Source: Umezawaea tangerina (GTDB lineage: Bacteria; Actinomycetota; Actinomycetes; Mycobacteriales; Pseudonocardiaceae). Taken from it: 64,000 nucleotides of DNA. How positions within the stretch are numbered: the stretch's first letter is position 1; each line of letters opens with the position of its first letter. The notes under the pieces were generated by a model. That model was not told the origin of the DNA and did not search any database. It saw only the letters and a program-made list of their open reading frames with translations. Location: contig NZ_PVTF01000001.1 of the NCBI RefSeq assembly GCF_003002815.1, positions 1,054,001 to 1,118,000 on the forward strand, written 5' to 3'. Shown in pieces: positions 42,847 through 51,878 of the stretch. The position numbers and the translations under genes were made by a program.

Positions 42847-44676
42847 GTGTCGATGAGGAAATCAAAGGCTGTCTCGGCGCTCGCGCTGCTGACCGGCGCA
42901 GCACTCGTGCTGAGTGCTTGCGGCTCGGGCGGTTCGGGTGGTTCGGGCGATGCCGGGCAGCAGGATTCCAACCCTGGTGACATCGGCGGTGCCGACCAGG
43001 TGTTCAAGCGTCCGAAGGTGGACGACATCGGCGAGATCGCCGTGGCCGTGGAAGAGGGCTTCCACAACTACAACAACAACATCGGTGCGACGAACAACTT
43101 CTCCAGCACCATCGCGTTGTCCAACGTCGAGCCCTCGCCGTTCTTCTCCGACCTGGTCGACGGCAAGCTCGTCATCAAGGTCGACGGCGACCTCATGGAC
43201 TCCGTCGAGGTCACCAAGAACGACCCGCAGACCATCGTGTGGAAGGTCCGCAAGGAAGCCGTCTGGTCCGACGGCAAGCCGATCGACTGCAAGGACTTCC
43301 ACCTGAAGTGGCTGGCCGGCGCGAGCAAGGCCACCGTCAAGGGTGAGGACGGCGCCGAGGCCTCGATCTTCGACTCGACCCCCACGGGCTACGAGGACAT
43401 CGAGAAGCTCGACTGCTCCGACGACAACAAGACCATCACCACCACGTTCTTCGCGGGCAAGCAGTACGCGGACTACCGCGGCATCTTCTCCTCGCCGGGC
43501 AGCGACGGGCTCCTCCCCGCGCACATCCTGGAGGAGAAGACCGGCATCGCGGACATCACCAAGGTGCTGCCGACCCAGAACGACGAGAACGTCAAGAAGG
43601 CCGCCGAGTTCTACACCAAGGGCTGGCTGGGCTTCGACGCCTCCGTCGCGCTCTCCGGTGGGCCCTACATGATCACCTCGACGGACCTCAAGGACCAGAC
43701 GGTCCTCGAGCGCAACCCGAAGTGGTGGGGCGAGAAGCCCTCGGCTTCCAAGATCGTCCTGAAGACCAACACCGACTCCCAGTCCGCGGCGCAGCAGCTG
43801 CAGAACAAGGAAGTCCAGGTCATCGCTCCGCAGGCCGACCCGGCCGTCGCGCAGCAGCTCCGCGGCGACAGCGCGTTCAACGTGTTCGCCGCCGGTGGCC
43901 AGACCTTCGAGCACGTCGACCTCAACATGGCGCGCCCGTTGTTCAAGGAGAACCCGGACCTGCGCCTGGCGATCGCCCAGTGCTTCGACCGCCAGCAGCT
44001 GGTCGACAAGCTGGTCAAGGACGTCGACCCGAACGCCAAGCCGCTGAACAGCCTCACCTTCATGCCCAACGAGGTCGGCTACGAGGAGCACTTCGGCGAC
44101 ATCGGCAAGGGTGACGTCGAGGCCGCCAAGAAGACCCTCGAGGGTGGCGGCTGGAAGCAGGGCACGGACGGCATCTACGCCAAGGGCACCTACCGCGCCT
44201 CCTTCAAGCTCGGCCACAAGGTCGTGCAGCGCCGCGCCGACACCGTCCGCATCCTCCAGGACAAGTGCAAGCAGGCCGGCATCGAGATCGTGGACGACCA
44301 GGACGTCGACTTCAACGACAAGCGACTCCCGGCCAGCGAGTTCGACGCGGCCCTGTTCGCGTGGGTCGGCCAGCCCCTCAAGGCCGGCGCGTTCGGCAAC
44401 TACGCCAGCAAGGACAAGGGCGGCTCGGGCAACTACAACAACTACTCCTCCTCCGTCGTGGACGAGAAGTGGAAGGCCGCCAACTCCGAGCTGGACTACC
44501 AGAAGCGCGTGACCCTGATGAACGAGGTCGACAAGCAGATGCGGACCGACCTCCACAGCGTCCCGCTCTTCCAGCTGCCCGACTTCGCGGCTTCGAGCGC
44601 CGACATCGGCCCGATCAGCTACGTGGGCGTCGGCGGCGGTGTCACCTGGAACATCTTCGCGTGGCAGAAGAAGTAG
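42847..44676 (+). CDS. dppA: Peptide ABC transporter substrate-binding lipoprotein
   Basis: The 609-residue protein has lipobox LVLSAC (Cys near 25), a Gly/Ser linker and an SBP_bac_5 domain: IAVAVEEGFHNYNNNIGATN, VWKVRKEAVWSDGKPIDCKDF, GGPYMITSTDLKDQTVLERNPKWWG and LHSVPLFQLPDFAA. It probably binds oligo- or dipeptides outside the cell. GTG 42847 follows AGGAGGGCAC; ATG 42853 is an alternative two codons later. It begins an operon with two permeases and two ATPases. A strong hairpin just after the gene probably keeps its mRNA in excess over the rest. Confidence 0.88.
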   Translation: MSMRKSKAVSALALLTGAALVLSACGSGGSGGSGDAGQQDSNPGDIGGADQVFKRPKVDDIGEIAVAVEEGFHNYNNNIGATNNFSSTIALSNVEPSPFFSDLVDGKLVIKVDGDLMDSVEVTKNDPQTIVWKVRKEAVWSDGKPIDCKDFHLKWLAGASKATVKGEDGAEASIFDSTPTGYEDIEKLDCSDDNKTITTTFFAGKQYADYRGIFSSPGSDGLLPAHILEEKTGIADITKVLPTQNDENVKKAAEFYTKGWLGFDASVALSGGPYMITSTDLKDQTVLERNPKWWGEKPSASKIVLKTNTDSQSAAQQLQNKEVQVIAPQADPAVAQQLRGDSAFNVFAAGGQTFEHVDLNMARPLFKENPDLRLAIAQCFDRQQLVDKLVKDVDPNAKPLNSLTFMPNEVGYEEHFGDIGKGDVEAAKKTLEGGGWKQGTDGIYAKGTYRASFKLGHKVVQRRADTVRILQDKCKQAGIEIVDDQDVDFNDKRLPASEFDAALFAWVGQPLKAGAFGNYASKDKGGSGNYNNYSSSVVDEKWKAANSELDYQKRVTLMNEVDKQMRTDLHSVPLFQLPDFAASSADIGPISYVGVGGGVTWNIFAWQKK

Positions 44677-44711
44677 TCACCGAGCTGTTCTGAACCAACC
44701 GAACCGGGCCG

Positions 44712-44740
44712 GGGGGCTGGTGCCACGAGCACCAGCCCCC
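44712..44740 (+). terminator. Intercistronic hairpin after the substrate-binding protein gene
   Basis: GGGGGCTGGTGC and GCACCAGCCCCC form a perfect 12-bp stem with the 5-base loop CACGA. It lies inside the transporter operon and would give partial termination or 3'-end protection. Confidence 0.8.
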
Positions 44741-44802
44741 TGGCCGGTGTCACCGTCCGGTAGACTTCCCCGCGCCTGCGGGGGTGTCTAGGGAGACCTC
44801 TC

Positions 44803-45801
44803 ATGCTGCGATACATAATCCGGCGGTTGATGATTTCCATCCCGCTGTTGATCCTCGCGTCGTTCCTCTGCTTCGGACTCACCACCGCCATGGGCGACCC
44901 CCTGGGCGAGTGGAAGCTGCAGAAGCCGCGCACCCCGGCCGAGATCGCCGCCGCCTACGAGCGGACGGGGTACAACGACCCGTTCCTCGAGCGCTACACG
45001 AACTGGGCGGGCGACTTCGTCACCGGCGACTGGGGCGAGTCCGTCGTCCCCGGCAACGCGGGCCGCTCCGTCAAGGAGGACATCGGCAAGGCGTTCGTCG
45101 TCACCTTCAGGCTCGTGATCGTCGCCGAGATCATCGCCCTGCTGCTGGGCATGGTCGTCGGCGTGATCGGCGCGGTGAGACAGTATTCGCTCTTCGACTA
45201 CACGGCCACCGGAATATCGTTCGCGATGTTCTCGATGCCGCTGTTCTGCGTCGCCCTCATCCTCAAGACCGGCGGCATCTCGCTCAACAACTGGCTGGAG
45301 TCCATCGGCGCGGACAGGTGGATCATCACGGCCGGACCACCGGGTGACGGCTTCAAGGGCGGCTTCGGCGAGCAGTTCTTCCAGTACACCGGCGCCTACA
45401 TCCTGCCGACGATCTCGCTCGTGGTCATCCAGTTCGCCCTGTACAGCCGGTTCCAGCGGGCGTCCATGCTGGACACCCTGAACGCCGACTACGTGCGCAC
45501 CGCGCAGGCCAAGGGCATCTCCGAGGCCCGCTCGATCTTCCGCCACGCCTTCCGCAACGCCCTGATCCCCATCGTCACCGTGTCGTCGCTGAACTTCGGC
45601 GCCACCGTCGGCGGCGCCGTGATCACCGAGACGGTGTTCGGCTGGTCGGGGATGGGCAAGTTCCTGGTCGACGCCATCACCAAGCTCGAGCCCTTCCAGG
45701 TGCTGGGCTTCATGATGGTGACCGCCGTGTTCATCATCGTGTTCAACCTTGTCGCGGACGTCCTTTACGCGTTCATGGACCCGAGGATCCGCCTTGACTG
45801 A
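44803..45801 (+). CDS. dppB: Peptide ABC transporter permease, DppB/OppB type
   Basis: The 332-residue permease starts MLRYIIRRLMISIPLLILASFLCF, typical of DppB, and has six helices. The periplasmic loop is large and the EAA-like loop reads NADYVRTAQAKGISEARSIFRHAFRNALIP. The C-terminus ADVLYAFMDPRIRLD is also typical. The ATG follows AGGGAG. An imperfect CCCCGC/GCGGGG stem (44763-44791) lies just upstream of the ribosome binding site. Confidence 0.93.
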   Translation: MLRYIIRRLMISIPLLILASFLCFGLTTAMGDPLGEWKLQKPRTPAEIAAAYERTGYNDPFLERYTNWAGDFVTGDWGESVVPGNAGRSVKEDIGKAFVVTFRLVIVAEIIALLLGMVVGVIGAVRQYSLFDYTATGISFAMFSMPLFCVALILKTGGISLNNWLESIGADRWIITAGPPGDGFKGGFGEQFFQYTGAYILPTISLVVIQFALYSRFQRASMLDTLNADYVRTAQAKGISEARSIFRHAFRNALIPIVTVSSLNFGATVGGAVITETVFGWSGMGKFLVDAITKLEPFQVLGFMMVTAVFIIVFNLVADVLYAFMDPRIRLD

Positions 45802-46750
45802 CCTGACTACGCCCGCGGTGCCACCCGCGGCTCCCACCACGGCCGACAAGAGCCAGTTCGACTCGTCGTCGGCGCGCAAGCAGTGGCAGGTCATCGCACG
45901 ACGCTTCCTGCGGCACCGCGCCGCGGTCGTCGGCGTCGTGATCTTCATCCTGCTGGTGCTGTTCGCCTTCCTGGGCAGCGCCTTCTGGCAGTACTCGTTC
46001 ACCGACCTCGGCTTCCCGAGGTACCAGAACCCGACCGCCGACCACCCGTTCGGCACGGACCGGCTGGGCGCCGACATGGTGTCCCAGACGATCCGCGGCA
46101 CCCAGTTCTCGTTGCAGATCGCCCTGGTCGTGGCCTTCCTGTCCACGTTCATCGGCGTCATGCTGGGCGCGCTCGCCGGGTACAAGGGCGGCTGGGTGGA
46201 CACGGCGATCAGCCGGTTCATCGACCTGCTGCTGGTGATCCCGTCGTTCATCATCGCGGCCGTGCTGGTGCGCAACAGCTTCGTGGCCTCGGCCACGGGC
46301 AGCAACGGCGGCAGCAACTGGCTCGTCGTGGCCCTCTACCTCGGCCTGATCGGCTGGCTCTCCATCGCCCGCGTCATCCGCGGCATGGTGCTGTCGCTGC
46401 GCGAGAAGGAGTTCGTGGAGGCCGCCCGCGCGCTGGGCGCGTCGACCTCGCGGATCATCTTCCGGCACATCCTGCCGAACACGGTGGACGTCATCATCGT
46501 GAACGCGACCCTGGCGGTCGCGCAGGCGGTGCTGCTGGAGGCGGCCCTGTCCTTCATCGGACTCGGCGTGCACAGCCCGGACACCTCGCTCGGGCTGATG
46601 ATCTCGCTGAACAAGAACGAGTTGAACCTGCACCCATGGCTGTTCCTGATCCCCTTCGTGTTCATCGTGCTGATCTCGTTGTCGGTGAACTTCATCGGTG
46701 ACGGGCTCCGGGATGCTTTCGACCCAAGGCAGAAGAGGGTGAAGGCATGA
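45794..46750 (+). CDS. dppC: Peptide ABC transporter permease, DppC/OppC type
   Basis: The 318-residue protein has a cytoplasmic N-terminus of about 40 residues with RKQWQVIARRFLRHRAAVVG, six helices, the DppC motif HPFGTDRLGADMVSQTI and the EAA loop EKEFVEAARALGASTSRIIFRHILPN. I assign a TTG start at 45794, overlapping dppB by 8 bp, since GAGGA lies upstream and no ATG or GTG fits. A further in-frame TTG is at 45749. It overlaps dppD by 4 bp. Confidence 0.9.
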   Translation: MTDLTTPAVPPAAPTTADKSQFDSSSARKQWQVIARRFLRHRAAVVGVVIFILLVLFAFLGSAFWQYSFTDLGFPRYQNPTADHPFGTDRLGADMVSQTIRGTQFSLQIALVVAFLSTFIGVMLGALAGYKGGWVDTAISRFIDLLLVIPSFIIAAVLVRNSFVASATGSNGGSNWLVVALYLGLIGWLSIARVIRGMVLSLREKEFVEAARALGASTSRIIFRHILPNTVDVIIVNATLAVAQAVLLEAALSFIGLGVHSPDTSLGLMISLNKNELNLHPWLFLIPFVFIVLISLSVNFIGDGLRDAFDPRQKRVKA

Positions 46751-47928
46751 GTGAGCTGGACGTTATGGATGCTCCCGAGTCCGCGAGCAACTCCTCGTCG
46801 GGCGAGAAGCTGCTCACGGTCAAGGACCTGTCGGTCGACTTCCCGACCGACGACGGCGTCGTGCACGCCGTGCGCAACGTGACGTTCACCCTCGCCCCGG
46901 GCGAGGTGCTGGGCGTCGTCGGCGAGTCCGGCTCCGGCAAGTCGGTGTCGTCCATGGCGATCATGGGCCTGCTGCCGAAGACGGCCAACGTCACCGGGTC
47001 GATCAAGTTCAAGGACCGCGAGCTCGTGGGCCTGAACTACAAGCAGATGATGCCGGTGCGCGGCAACAACATCTCGATGATCTTCCAGGACCCGATGACG
47101 TCGCTGAACCCGGTCTACACCGTCGGGTGGCAGCTCGCCGAGGCCTACAAGGCCCACCACGACGTGTCGAAGAAGGCCGCGTGGGCCAAGGCCGTCGAGT
47201 CCCTGGAGCTCGTGGGCATCCCGCAGCCCGACCGGCGCGCGGCGCAGTACCCGCACGAGTTCTCCGGCGGCATGCGGCAGCGCGTGATGATCGCGATGGC
47301 GATCATCAACGACCCCGACGTGATCGTGGCCGACGAGCCGACGACCGCGCTGGACGTCACCGTGCAGGCGCAGATCCTGGACACGCTGCTGCGCATCCGC
47401 GACGAGACGAACGCGGGCATCATCGTGATCACCCACGACCTCGGCGTCGTGGCGGGCATGGTGGACCGCGTCCAGGTGATGTACGGCGGCACGGTCGTCG
47501 AGCAGGGCACCGTGGACGAGGTCTTCGAGACCCAGCGGATGCCCTACACCGTCGGCCTGCTGGGCTCCATCCCGAACCCGAGCCTGCTCGGCAAGCGGCT
47601 CACGCCCATCAAGGGCGCGCCGCCCTCGTTGATGAACCTGCCCGAGGGGTGCGCCTTCTCGCCGCGCTGCCCGCTGGCGATCGACGAGTGCCGCGAGGTC
47701 GAGCCGGAGCTGCTGGAGACCGACCGCCACGGCCACTTCTCCCGCTGCCACCGGTCCGCGCACCTGGCCACGATCGCGGAACCGCAGAAGCTGTTCGCGA
47801 CCGACGAGATCGGCGTGGTGGAGAACCCGGCCTCGCTGCTCGTCGCCGACCCGGACATGCCGATCGTCGAGGACGTCGAGGTCGTGGAAGCCCGGATGCA
47901 GGAAGAAGAGGAGAACCCGACCTCATGA
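46747..47928 (+). CDS. dppD: Peptide ABC transporter ATP-binding protein, DppD/OppD type
   Basis: The 393-residue ATPase has Walker [10 protein letters not shown]-loop [15 protein letters not shown], signature [12 protein letters not shown] and Walker [15 protein letters not shown]. The C-terminal oligopeptide domain has Cys residues in [15 protein letters not shown], the site of a 4Fe-4S cluster in some OppD/DppD proteins (recalled). An acidic C-terminal tail (EEEENPTS) is added. It is coupled to dppC and dppF by 4-bp overlaps. Confidence 0.93.
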   Translation: MSELDVMDAPESASNSSSGEKLLTVKDLSVDFPTDDGVVHAVRNVTFTLAPGEVLGVVGESGSGKSVSSMAIMGLLPKTANVTGSIKFKDRELVGLNYKQMMPVRGNNISMIFQDPMTSLNPVYTVGWQLAEAYKAHHDVSKKAAWAKAVESLELVGIPQPDRRAAQYPHEFSGGMRQRVMIAMAIINDPDVIVADEPTTALDVTVQAQILDTLLRIRDETNAGIIVITHDLGVVAGMVDRVQVMYGGTVVEQGTVDEVFETQRMPYTVGLLGSIPNPSLLGKRLTPIKGAPPSLMNLPEGCAFSPRCPLAIDECREVEPELLETDRHGHFSRCHRSAHLATIAEPQKLFATDEIGVVENPASLLVADPDMPIVEDVEVVEARMQEEEENPTS

Positions 47929-48992
47929 CGACCCCGAACGACGGGCCCAGCGTCCTGACCGCGGTGAAGCCCTCCTCCGCGGACAAGAACGCGGGCAAGA
48001 CCCCACTGCTCGAGGTCAACGACCTGGTCAAGTCCTTCCCGGTCCGCGGCGGCGGGATCATCCCGCGCACCGTGGGCCAGGTGCAGGCGGTGTCCGGCAT
48101 CTCCTTCGACCTCTACCCCGGCGAGACGCTGGGTCTGGTCGGCGAGTCCGGCTGCGGCAAGTCCACGTCCGGCCGCGCGATCCTCCAGCTGCACAAGCCG
48201 ACCTCCGGCTCGGTGAAGTTCGAGGGCAAGGAGCTGACCAAGCTCAAGGGCAAGGAGCTGCAGGGCGTCCGCCGGGACATGCAGATCGTGTTCCAGGACC
48301 CCTACGCGTCGCTGAACCCGCGCTGGCAGATCAACAACATCATCTCGGAGCCGTTCAAGATCCACGGCGCCGAGGGCCAGGACGTGCAGCACCGGGTCAA
48401 CGAGCTGATGGAGCTGGTCGGCCTCAACCCGGAGCACCGCAACCGCTACGCCCACGAGTTCTCGGGCGGCCAGCGGCAGCGCATCGGCATCGCGCGGGCG
48501 CTCGCGCTCAACCCGAAGCTGGTCGTGCTGGACGAGCCGGTCTCCGCGCTCGACGTGTCGGTGCAGGCCGGTGTCGTCAACCTGCTGGAGGAGCTCCAGG
48601 AACGGCTGGGCCTGGCCTACCTGTTCGTGGCGCACGACCTGTCGGTGGTCCGGCACATCTCCGACCGGGTGGCGGTGATGTACCTCGGCAAGATCATCGA
48701 GCTCGGCGACCGCGAGGACATCTACGCCCGGCCGATGCACCCCTACACCCAGGCGCTGCTGTCCGCGGTGCCGGTGCCAGACCCCAAGCTGGAGCGCAGC
48801 CGCCAGCGGATCGTGCTCACCGGCGACGTGCCCAGCCCGGTCAACCCGCCCTCGGGCTGCCGGTTCCGCACCCGCTGCTGGAAGGCGCAGGACATCTGCG
48901 CCACCGAGGAGCCGAAGCTGGAACGCCGCGGCGCGGGCGACGGCACGCTGTCCGCGTGCCACTTCGCCGAGGAGCGCTCGCTGCTCGGGTGA
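47925..48992 (+). CDS. dppF: Peptide ABC transporter ATP-binding protein, DppF/OppF type
   Basis: The 355-residue ATPase has Walker [11 protein letters not shown]-loop [13 protein letters not shown], signature [12 protein letters not shown], Walker [15 protein letters not shown] and the C-terminal [14 protein letters not shown] cysteine motif. It forms a heterodimer with DppD to drive peptide import. The ATG overlaps the dppD stop. A perfect long-stem terminator follows. Confidence 0.93.
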   Translation: MTTPNDGPSVLTAVKPSSADKNAGKTPLLEVNDLVKSFPVRGGGIIPRTVGQVQAVSGISFDLYPGETLGLVGESGCGKSTSGRAILQLHKPTSGSVKFEGKELTKLKGKELQGVRRDMQIVFQDPYASLNPRWQINNIISEPFKIHGAEGQDVQHRVNELMELVGLNPEHRNRYAHEFSGGQRQRIGIARALALNPKLVVLDEPVSALDVSVQAGVVNLLEELQERLGLAYLFVAHDLSVVRHISDRVAVMYLGKIIELGDREDIYARPMHPYTQALLSAVPVPDPKLERSRQRIVLTGDVPSPVNPPSGCRFRTRCWKAQDICATEEPKLERRGAGDGTLSACHFAEERSLLG

Positions 48993-49006
48993 TCTCCAAC
49001 CCGTCC

Positions 49007-49049
49007 GCCGTCAAGGCCACCGCGACAGCGCTATGGTGGCCTTGACGGC
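49007..49049 (+). terminator. Terminator of the peptide transporter operon
   Basis: GCCGTCAAGGCCACC and GGTGGCCTTGACGGC form a perfect 15-bp stem with a 13-base loop, 14 bases after the dppF stop codon. Confidence 0.85.
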
Positions 49050-49102
49050 ATCTCGGGCGAGGCCGTCATGTGACGCTGCGGATCTGCCTCTACTCTGATC
49101 CG

Positions 49103-49951
49103 GTGACGCTCACCTCTCCACCCCGGTTGCTGCTGGTGCACGCGCACCCGGACGACGAAAGCCTGTGGACCGGCGGCACGATCGCCCGCTACTCCGCGCA
49201 CGGCGTCCACGTCACGGTGGTCACCTGCACCCTCGGCGAGGAGGGCGAGATCATCCCGGCCGGACTCCGCGAGCTCGCCGCCGACGCCGCCGACCAGCTC
49301 GGCGGGTACCGGGTCGGCGAGCTGCGGTCCGCGTGCGCCGCGCTGGGCGTGACGGCCCACCGCTTCCTCGGCGGCATCGGCCGCTGGCGCGACTCCGGCA
49401 TGGTCGGCGTCCAGGCCAACGAGCACCCCAGGGCGTTCGTCCGCGGCTCCGTCGACGAACAGGCCGCGATGCTGGCCGACGTGCTCCGCGAGGTGCGGCC
49501 CCAGGTCGTCGTCACCTACGACGCGTTCGGCGGCTACGGCCACCCCGACCACATCCGGGCCCACGAGATCACCACGGCGGCCACCGCCGAGGTCTCCGAC
49601 ATCGACCGCGTCTACTACGCGGTCACCTCCCGCGACGCCACCGAACAGGGCGCCGCCGCGCTCGCCGGGATGGCCGACCTGCCCTTCCGGCTCCCGCGGC
49701 CCGGCGAGCTGCCGGTCACCGACGACGCCGACATCACCACGACCGTCGACATCTCCGACCACCTGTCGGCGAAGCTGCGCGCACTGCGGGCGCACTCGAC
49801 CCAGGTGAGCGTGTGGCAGGACGGCGCGGGCGGGGCCAGCTACGCGCTGTCCAACGGCATCGCCCAGCCCGTCGTGCGCGAAGAGTTCTACGTGCTCGCC
49901 AAGGGGACGGGCGCGGGAGCGGAGACCGACCTGTTCGGGGGACTGGGGTGA
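49103..49951 (+). CDS. mshB: Mycothiol biosynthesis deacetylase MshB
   Basis: The 282-residue LmbE-type zinc deacetylase has the AHPDDES motif at residues 14-20 and GHPDH near 147, which bind Zn. It deacetylates GlcNAc-Ins to GlcN-Ins, an early step of mycothiol synthesis in actinobacteria. Mycothiol conjugate amidase (Mca) is a paralog, but location next to an Rv1171-like gene favours MshB. The GTG is six bases after TACTCT, so a leaderless message is likely; an upstream GTG (49070) would start before the probable promoter. Confidence 0.88.
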   Translation: MTLTSPPRLLLVHAHPDDESLWTGGTIARYSAHGVHVTVVTCTLGEEGEIIPAGLRELAADAADQLGGYRVGELRSACAALGVTAHRFLGGIGRWRDSGMVGVQANEHPRAFVRGSVDEQAAMLADVLREVRPQVVVTYDAFGGYGHPDHIRAHEITTAATAEVSDIDRVYYAVTSRDATEQGAAALAGMADLPFRLPRPGELPVTDDADITTTVDISDHLSAKLRALRAHSTQVSVWQDGAGGASYALSNGIAQPVVREEFYVLAKGTGAGAETDLFGGLG

Positions 49952-50365
49952 GTGGTGAGCGGTGACGGCAAACCAGGCCCGTGGGTGCTGCCCATGCTCC
50001 TGGTCGAGGCGCTGGTGCTGGCCGTGCTGGAGCTGTTCTACCTCCCGCTCCGGTTCGACGGCACACTCCTGCCGCAGGTGGGCGCCGACTGGCCGTTCCC
50101 GATCGCCGTGGTGGTCGCGGTGCTGACCACACCGCTGTTGGTGCTGTGGGCGTCGGACCTGCAACGGGGGCTGCTGGTGTCGAGCTCGCCGTTGCTGGTG
50201 TGGTTGACGGCGTTGGTGGTGTTGGGGTTGTTCGGTCCTGGGGGGGACGTGATGTTGCCGAACGACTGGAGGAGTTTGGCGTTGTTGGCGGGTGGGGCGT
50301 TGCCAGGGGCGATTGCTGTGGGGGCGTCCATGGGGAGGAACTACGTGCCGAAGGGGACGCGGTAG
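49952..50365 (+). CDS. Rv1171-like membrane protein
   Basis: The 137-residue protein has four predicted membrane helices (VLPMLLVEALVLAVLELFYLPL, FPIAVVVAVLTTPLLVLW, SPLLVWLTALVVLGLF, SLALLAGGALPGAIAVG) and short loops. It immediately follows mshB, as Rv1171 does in M. tuberculosis (recalled). No family function is known. GTG 49952 or 49955 both give the same frame. Confidence 0.65.
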   Translation: MVSGDGKPGPWVLPMLLVEALVLAVLELFYLPLRFDGTLLPQVGADWPFPIAVVVAVLTTPLLVLWASDLQRGLLVSSSPLLVWLTALVVLGLFGPGGDVMLPNDWRSLALLAGGALPGAIAVGASMGRNYVPKGTR

Positions 50366-50437
50366 GGGGTTGGGCGGAGTCCGGTTGTGCCCTCTCACCC
50401 CGCGCGAAGCCCAGCCCCCGGCGCGCGATTGTCTCAA

Positions 50438-50492
50438 TGCCCGATCTTGATTGTCAAGACGATAGAACTGTCTTGACAATCAAGATCGGGCA
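50438..50492. promoter_or_regulatory. Perfect 23-bp inverted repeat containing two CTTGA-N3-TCAAG sites
   Basis: The arms (50438-50460 and 50470-50492) are exact complements across a 9-base loop. Within each arm CTTGATTGTCAAG or CTTGACAATCAAG is itself a palindrome. Such doubled sites suit binding by two dimers of a repressor; the whole can also form a stable hairpin. The A+T content is clearly above the surroundings. Confidence 0.7.
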
Positions 50493-50526
50493 GGAGGGCG
50501 CTGTGGATCGGGGGCAGAGGGGAAGT

Positions 50527-50656
50527 CTGGCTTCGCCAGCATCGGACTCCGTCCGACACTGCATCCTCGGCTTCGCCGTCGGACAAAGCATCCTTGCTTC
50601 GCTGCGGACAAGGCCCCAGGCGCTTCGCGCCGGATGCGCGCTGGCGGGCTGCGCCC
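50527..50656. repeat. Cluster of short stem-loops with TTC/TCC/TGC triloops
   Basis: Perfect short palindromes occur in series: CTGGCTTCGCCAG (50527), CGGACTCCGTCCG (50543), CGGCTTCGCCG (50568), GGCGCTTCGCGCC (50619) and GGGCTGCGCCC (50646). A weaker one is near 50594. GCATCCT and GGACAA also recur between them. Such arrays may act in termination or be decayed repeat DNA. Confidence 0.5.
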
Positions 50657-50690
50657 ATCGTGGGGGCCGTGTCGCCGATGGGCCTGTGTC

Positions 50691-51422
50691 CTACTTGGGG
50701 ATCCAGTAGCGGTAGCGGTGGTGTTCGGTGCAGCCCAGGGATGTGTAGAGGTGCCAGGCTGCTGTGTTGTGTTCGGCTACCTGGAGGGCGCAGCGGGTGG
50801 CGCCGTTCTTGGTGGCCCAGGTGGCGAGGTTGGCGAGTAGGGCGCGGGCCAGGCCGTGGCGGCGGTGGGTTGGGTGGACGGCGAGGCGGGCGATGTGCAG
50901 GAGATCACCTGAGATGGCGCCGCGGACGGCGGCGACGACCTTGCCGGAGTGGGTGATGGTGCCGAATCCCGAACCAGTGCCCGAAGCCAGGACGTGGCGT
51001 TGGGCGGGGGTGGGGTTCGGCTGGGCGGTGAGCTCCCACCATCCGGGAGTGGGCACGTCGGAGATGGCGACGCCGTCCACGGGTGGCGAGTTGAAGCCGT
51101 TCAGGGAACCCGTGAGGACGCCGGACTCGGCGCCGCCGGGGTGGTCCTGGTTGACGGTCCAGCCAGCGGCGGCGATGGCGGTTTCGTGCTCTGCGTCACG
51201 TACCACGTGGGCGGTCGGTGGGATGCCGTGGCGGTGGGCGAAGGACTTGACGCGGTCCAGGGCGTCCGGCACGGGTATGCCGGGGTCGCCGCAGGTCAGG
51301 GCGCTGTTGGCGCGGCCGGTGAAGCCGCCTGCGGCGCGGAGGCGCCAGGCGCCGAGCCGTTCGTCGACCTGTGCGGGCCACGCGTCCGCACACCTCTGTT
51401 CCACCTCGTAGACCGGATCCAC
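50691..51422 (-). CDS. GNAT acetyltransferase, Rv0428c-like two-domain type
   Basis: The 243-residue protein has an N-terminal part ([41 protein letters not shown] read in pieces) typical of the cg3035/Rv0428c group. A C-terminal GNAT domain follows, with the acetyl-CoA loop [19 protein letters not shown] and the [20 protein letters not shown] ending. It probably N-acetylates a small molecule or amine. Its substrate is unknown. GTG 51422 is chosen by comparison of the N-terminus; the frame is open upstream toward the ferredoxin gene. Divergent from fdxA. Confidence 0.8.
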   Translation of the reverse strand: MDPVYEVEQRCADAWPAQVDERLGAWRLRAAGGFTGRANSALTCGDPGIPVPDALDRVKSFAHRHGIPPTAHVVRDAEHETAIAAAGWTVNQDHPGGAESGVLTGSLNGFNSPPVDGVAISDVPTPGWWELTAQPNPTPAQRHVLASGTGSGFGTITHSGKVVAAVRGAISGDLLHIARLAVHPTHRRHGLARALLANLATWATKNGATRCALQVAEHNTAAWHLYTSLGCTEHHRYRYWIPK

Positions 51423-51554
51423 GACATCATCGTGCCCGGTGCGGGAAAATGGATTTCCGCGTGTGTCGATAAGGCAAGCCTCACCAGTGGATGTCCGGGT
51501 TCGCCGCGTACTCTGCGGCTTGCGCGGTGTACCAGGAAGAGCAGGAGAACCGCA

Positions 51555-51878
51555 GTGACCTATGTGATCGCCCAGCCGTGCGTGGACGTGTTCGACAAGG
51601 CGTGCATCGAAGAGTGCCCGGTCGACTGCATCTACGAAGGCGACCGGATGCTCTACATCCACCCGGATGAGTGCGTCGACTGCGGCGCTTGCGAGCCGGT
51701 GTGCCCGGTGGAGGCCATCTACTACGAGGACGACGTCCCCGATGAGTGGAAGGACTACACCAAGGCCAACGTGGACTTCTTCGACGACCTCGGCTCGCCC
51801 GGTGGTGCCTCCAAGGTCGGCAAGACCAGTGCCGACCCCGACTGGATCAAGGCACTGCCCCCGCAAGCCTCCGAGTGA
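51555..51878 (+). CDS. fdxA: 7Fe ferredoxin (FdxA/FdxC type)
   Basis: The 107-residue ferredoxin has Cys at 9, 17, 21, 25, 40, 43, 46 and 50, the pattern that binds one [3Fe-4S] and one [4Fe-4S] cluster. [24 protein letters not shown] and a C-terminal acidic extension are typical of actinobacterial FdxC. It probably supplies low-potential electrons. The GTG follows AGGAG. It is cotranscribed with dapC by a GTGA overlap, the same pairing as in M. tuberculosis Rv1177-Rv1178 (recalled). A weak iron-box-like site is upstream (51468-51486). Confidence 0.95.
   Translation: MTYVIAQPCVDVFDKACIEECPVDCIYEGDRMLYIHPDECVDCGACEPVCPVEAIYYEDDVPDEWKDYTKANVDFFDDLGSPGGASKVGKTSADPDWIKALPPQASE

Larger units (their letters stand above)
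50366..50690. other. 325-bp intergenic region with a 23-bp perfect inverted repeat and a cluster of small hairpins
   Basis: It lies between the membrane-protein gene and the convergent acetyltransferase gene. The left part contains the A/T-richer inverted repeat at 50438-50492, and the right part at least five short stems with TTC-type loops. A frame from GTG 50503 behind AGGAGG is open to 50709, but its translation looks like a product of the hairpin repeats. Confidence 0.6.

Noticed and set aside
50520-50660. Possible CRISPR array
   Set aside because: Repeats are short, imperfect palindromes of varied sequence, without constant-length repeats or spacers, and no cas genes are present.
50503-50709. 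68-codon frame starting GTG behind AGGAGG
   Set aside because: The ribosome binding site is good, but the translated sequence follows the TTC-loop hairpin repeats and runs into the convergent gene. It has low support without ribosome data.
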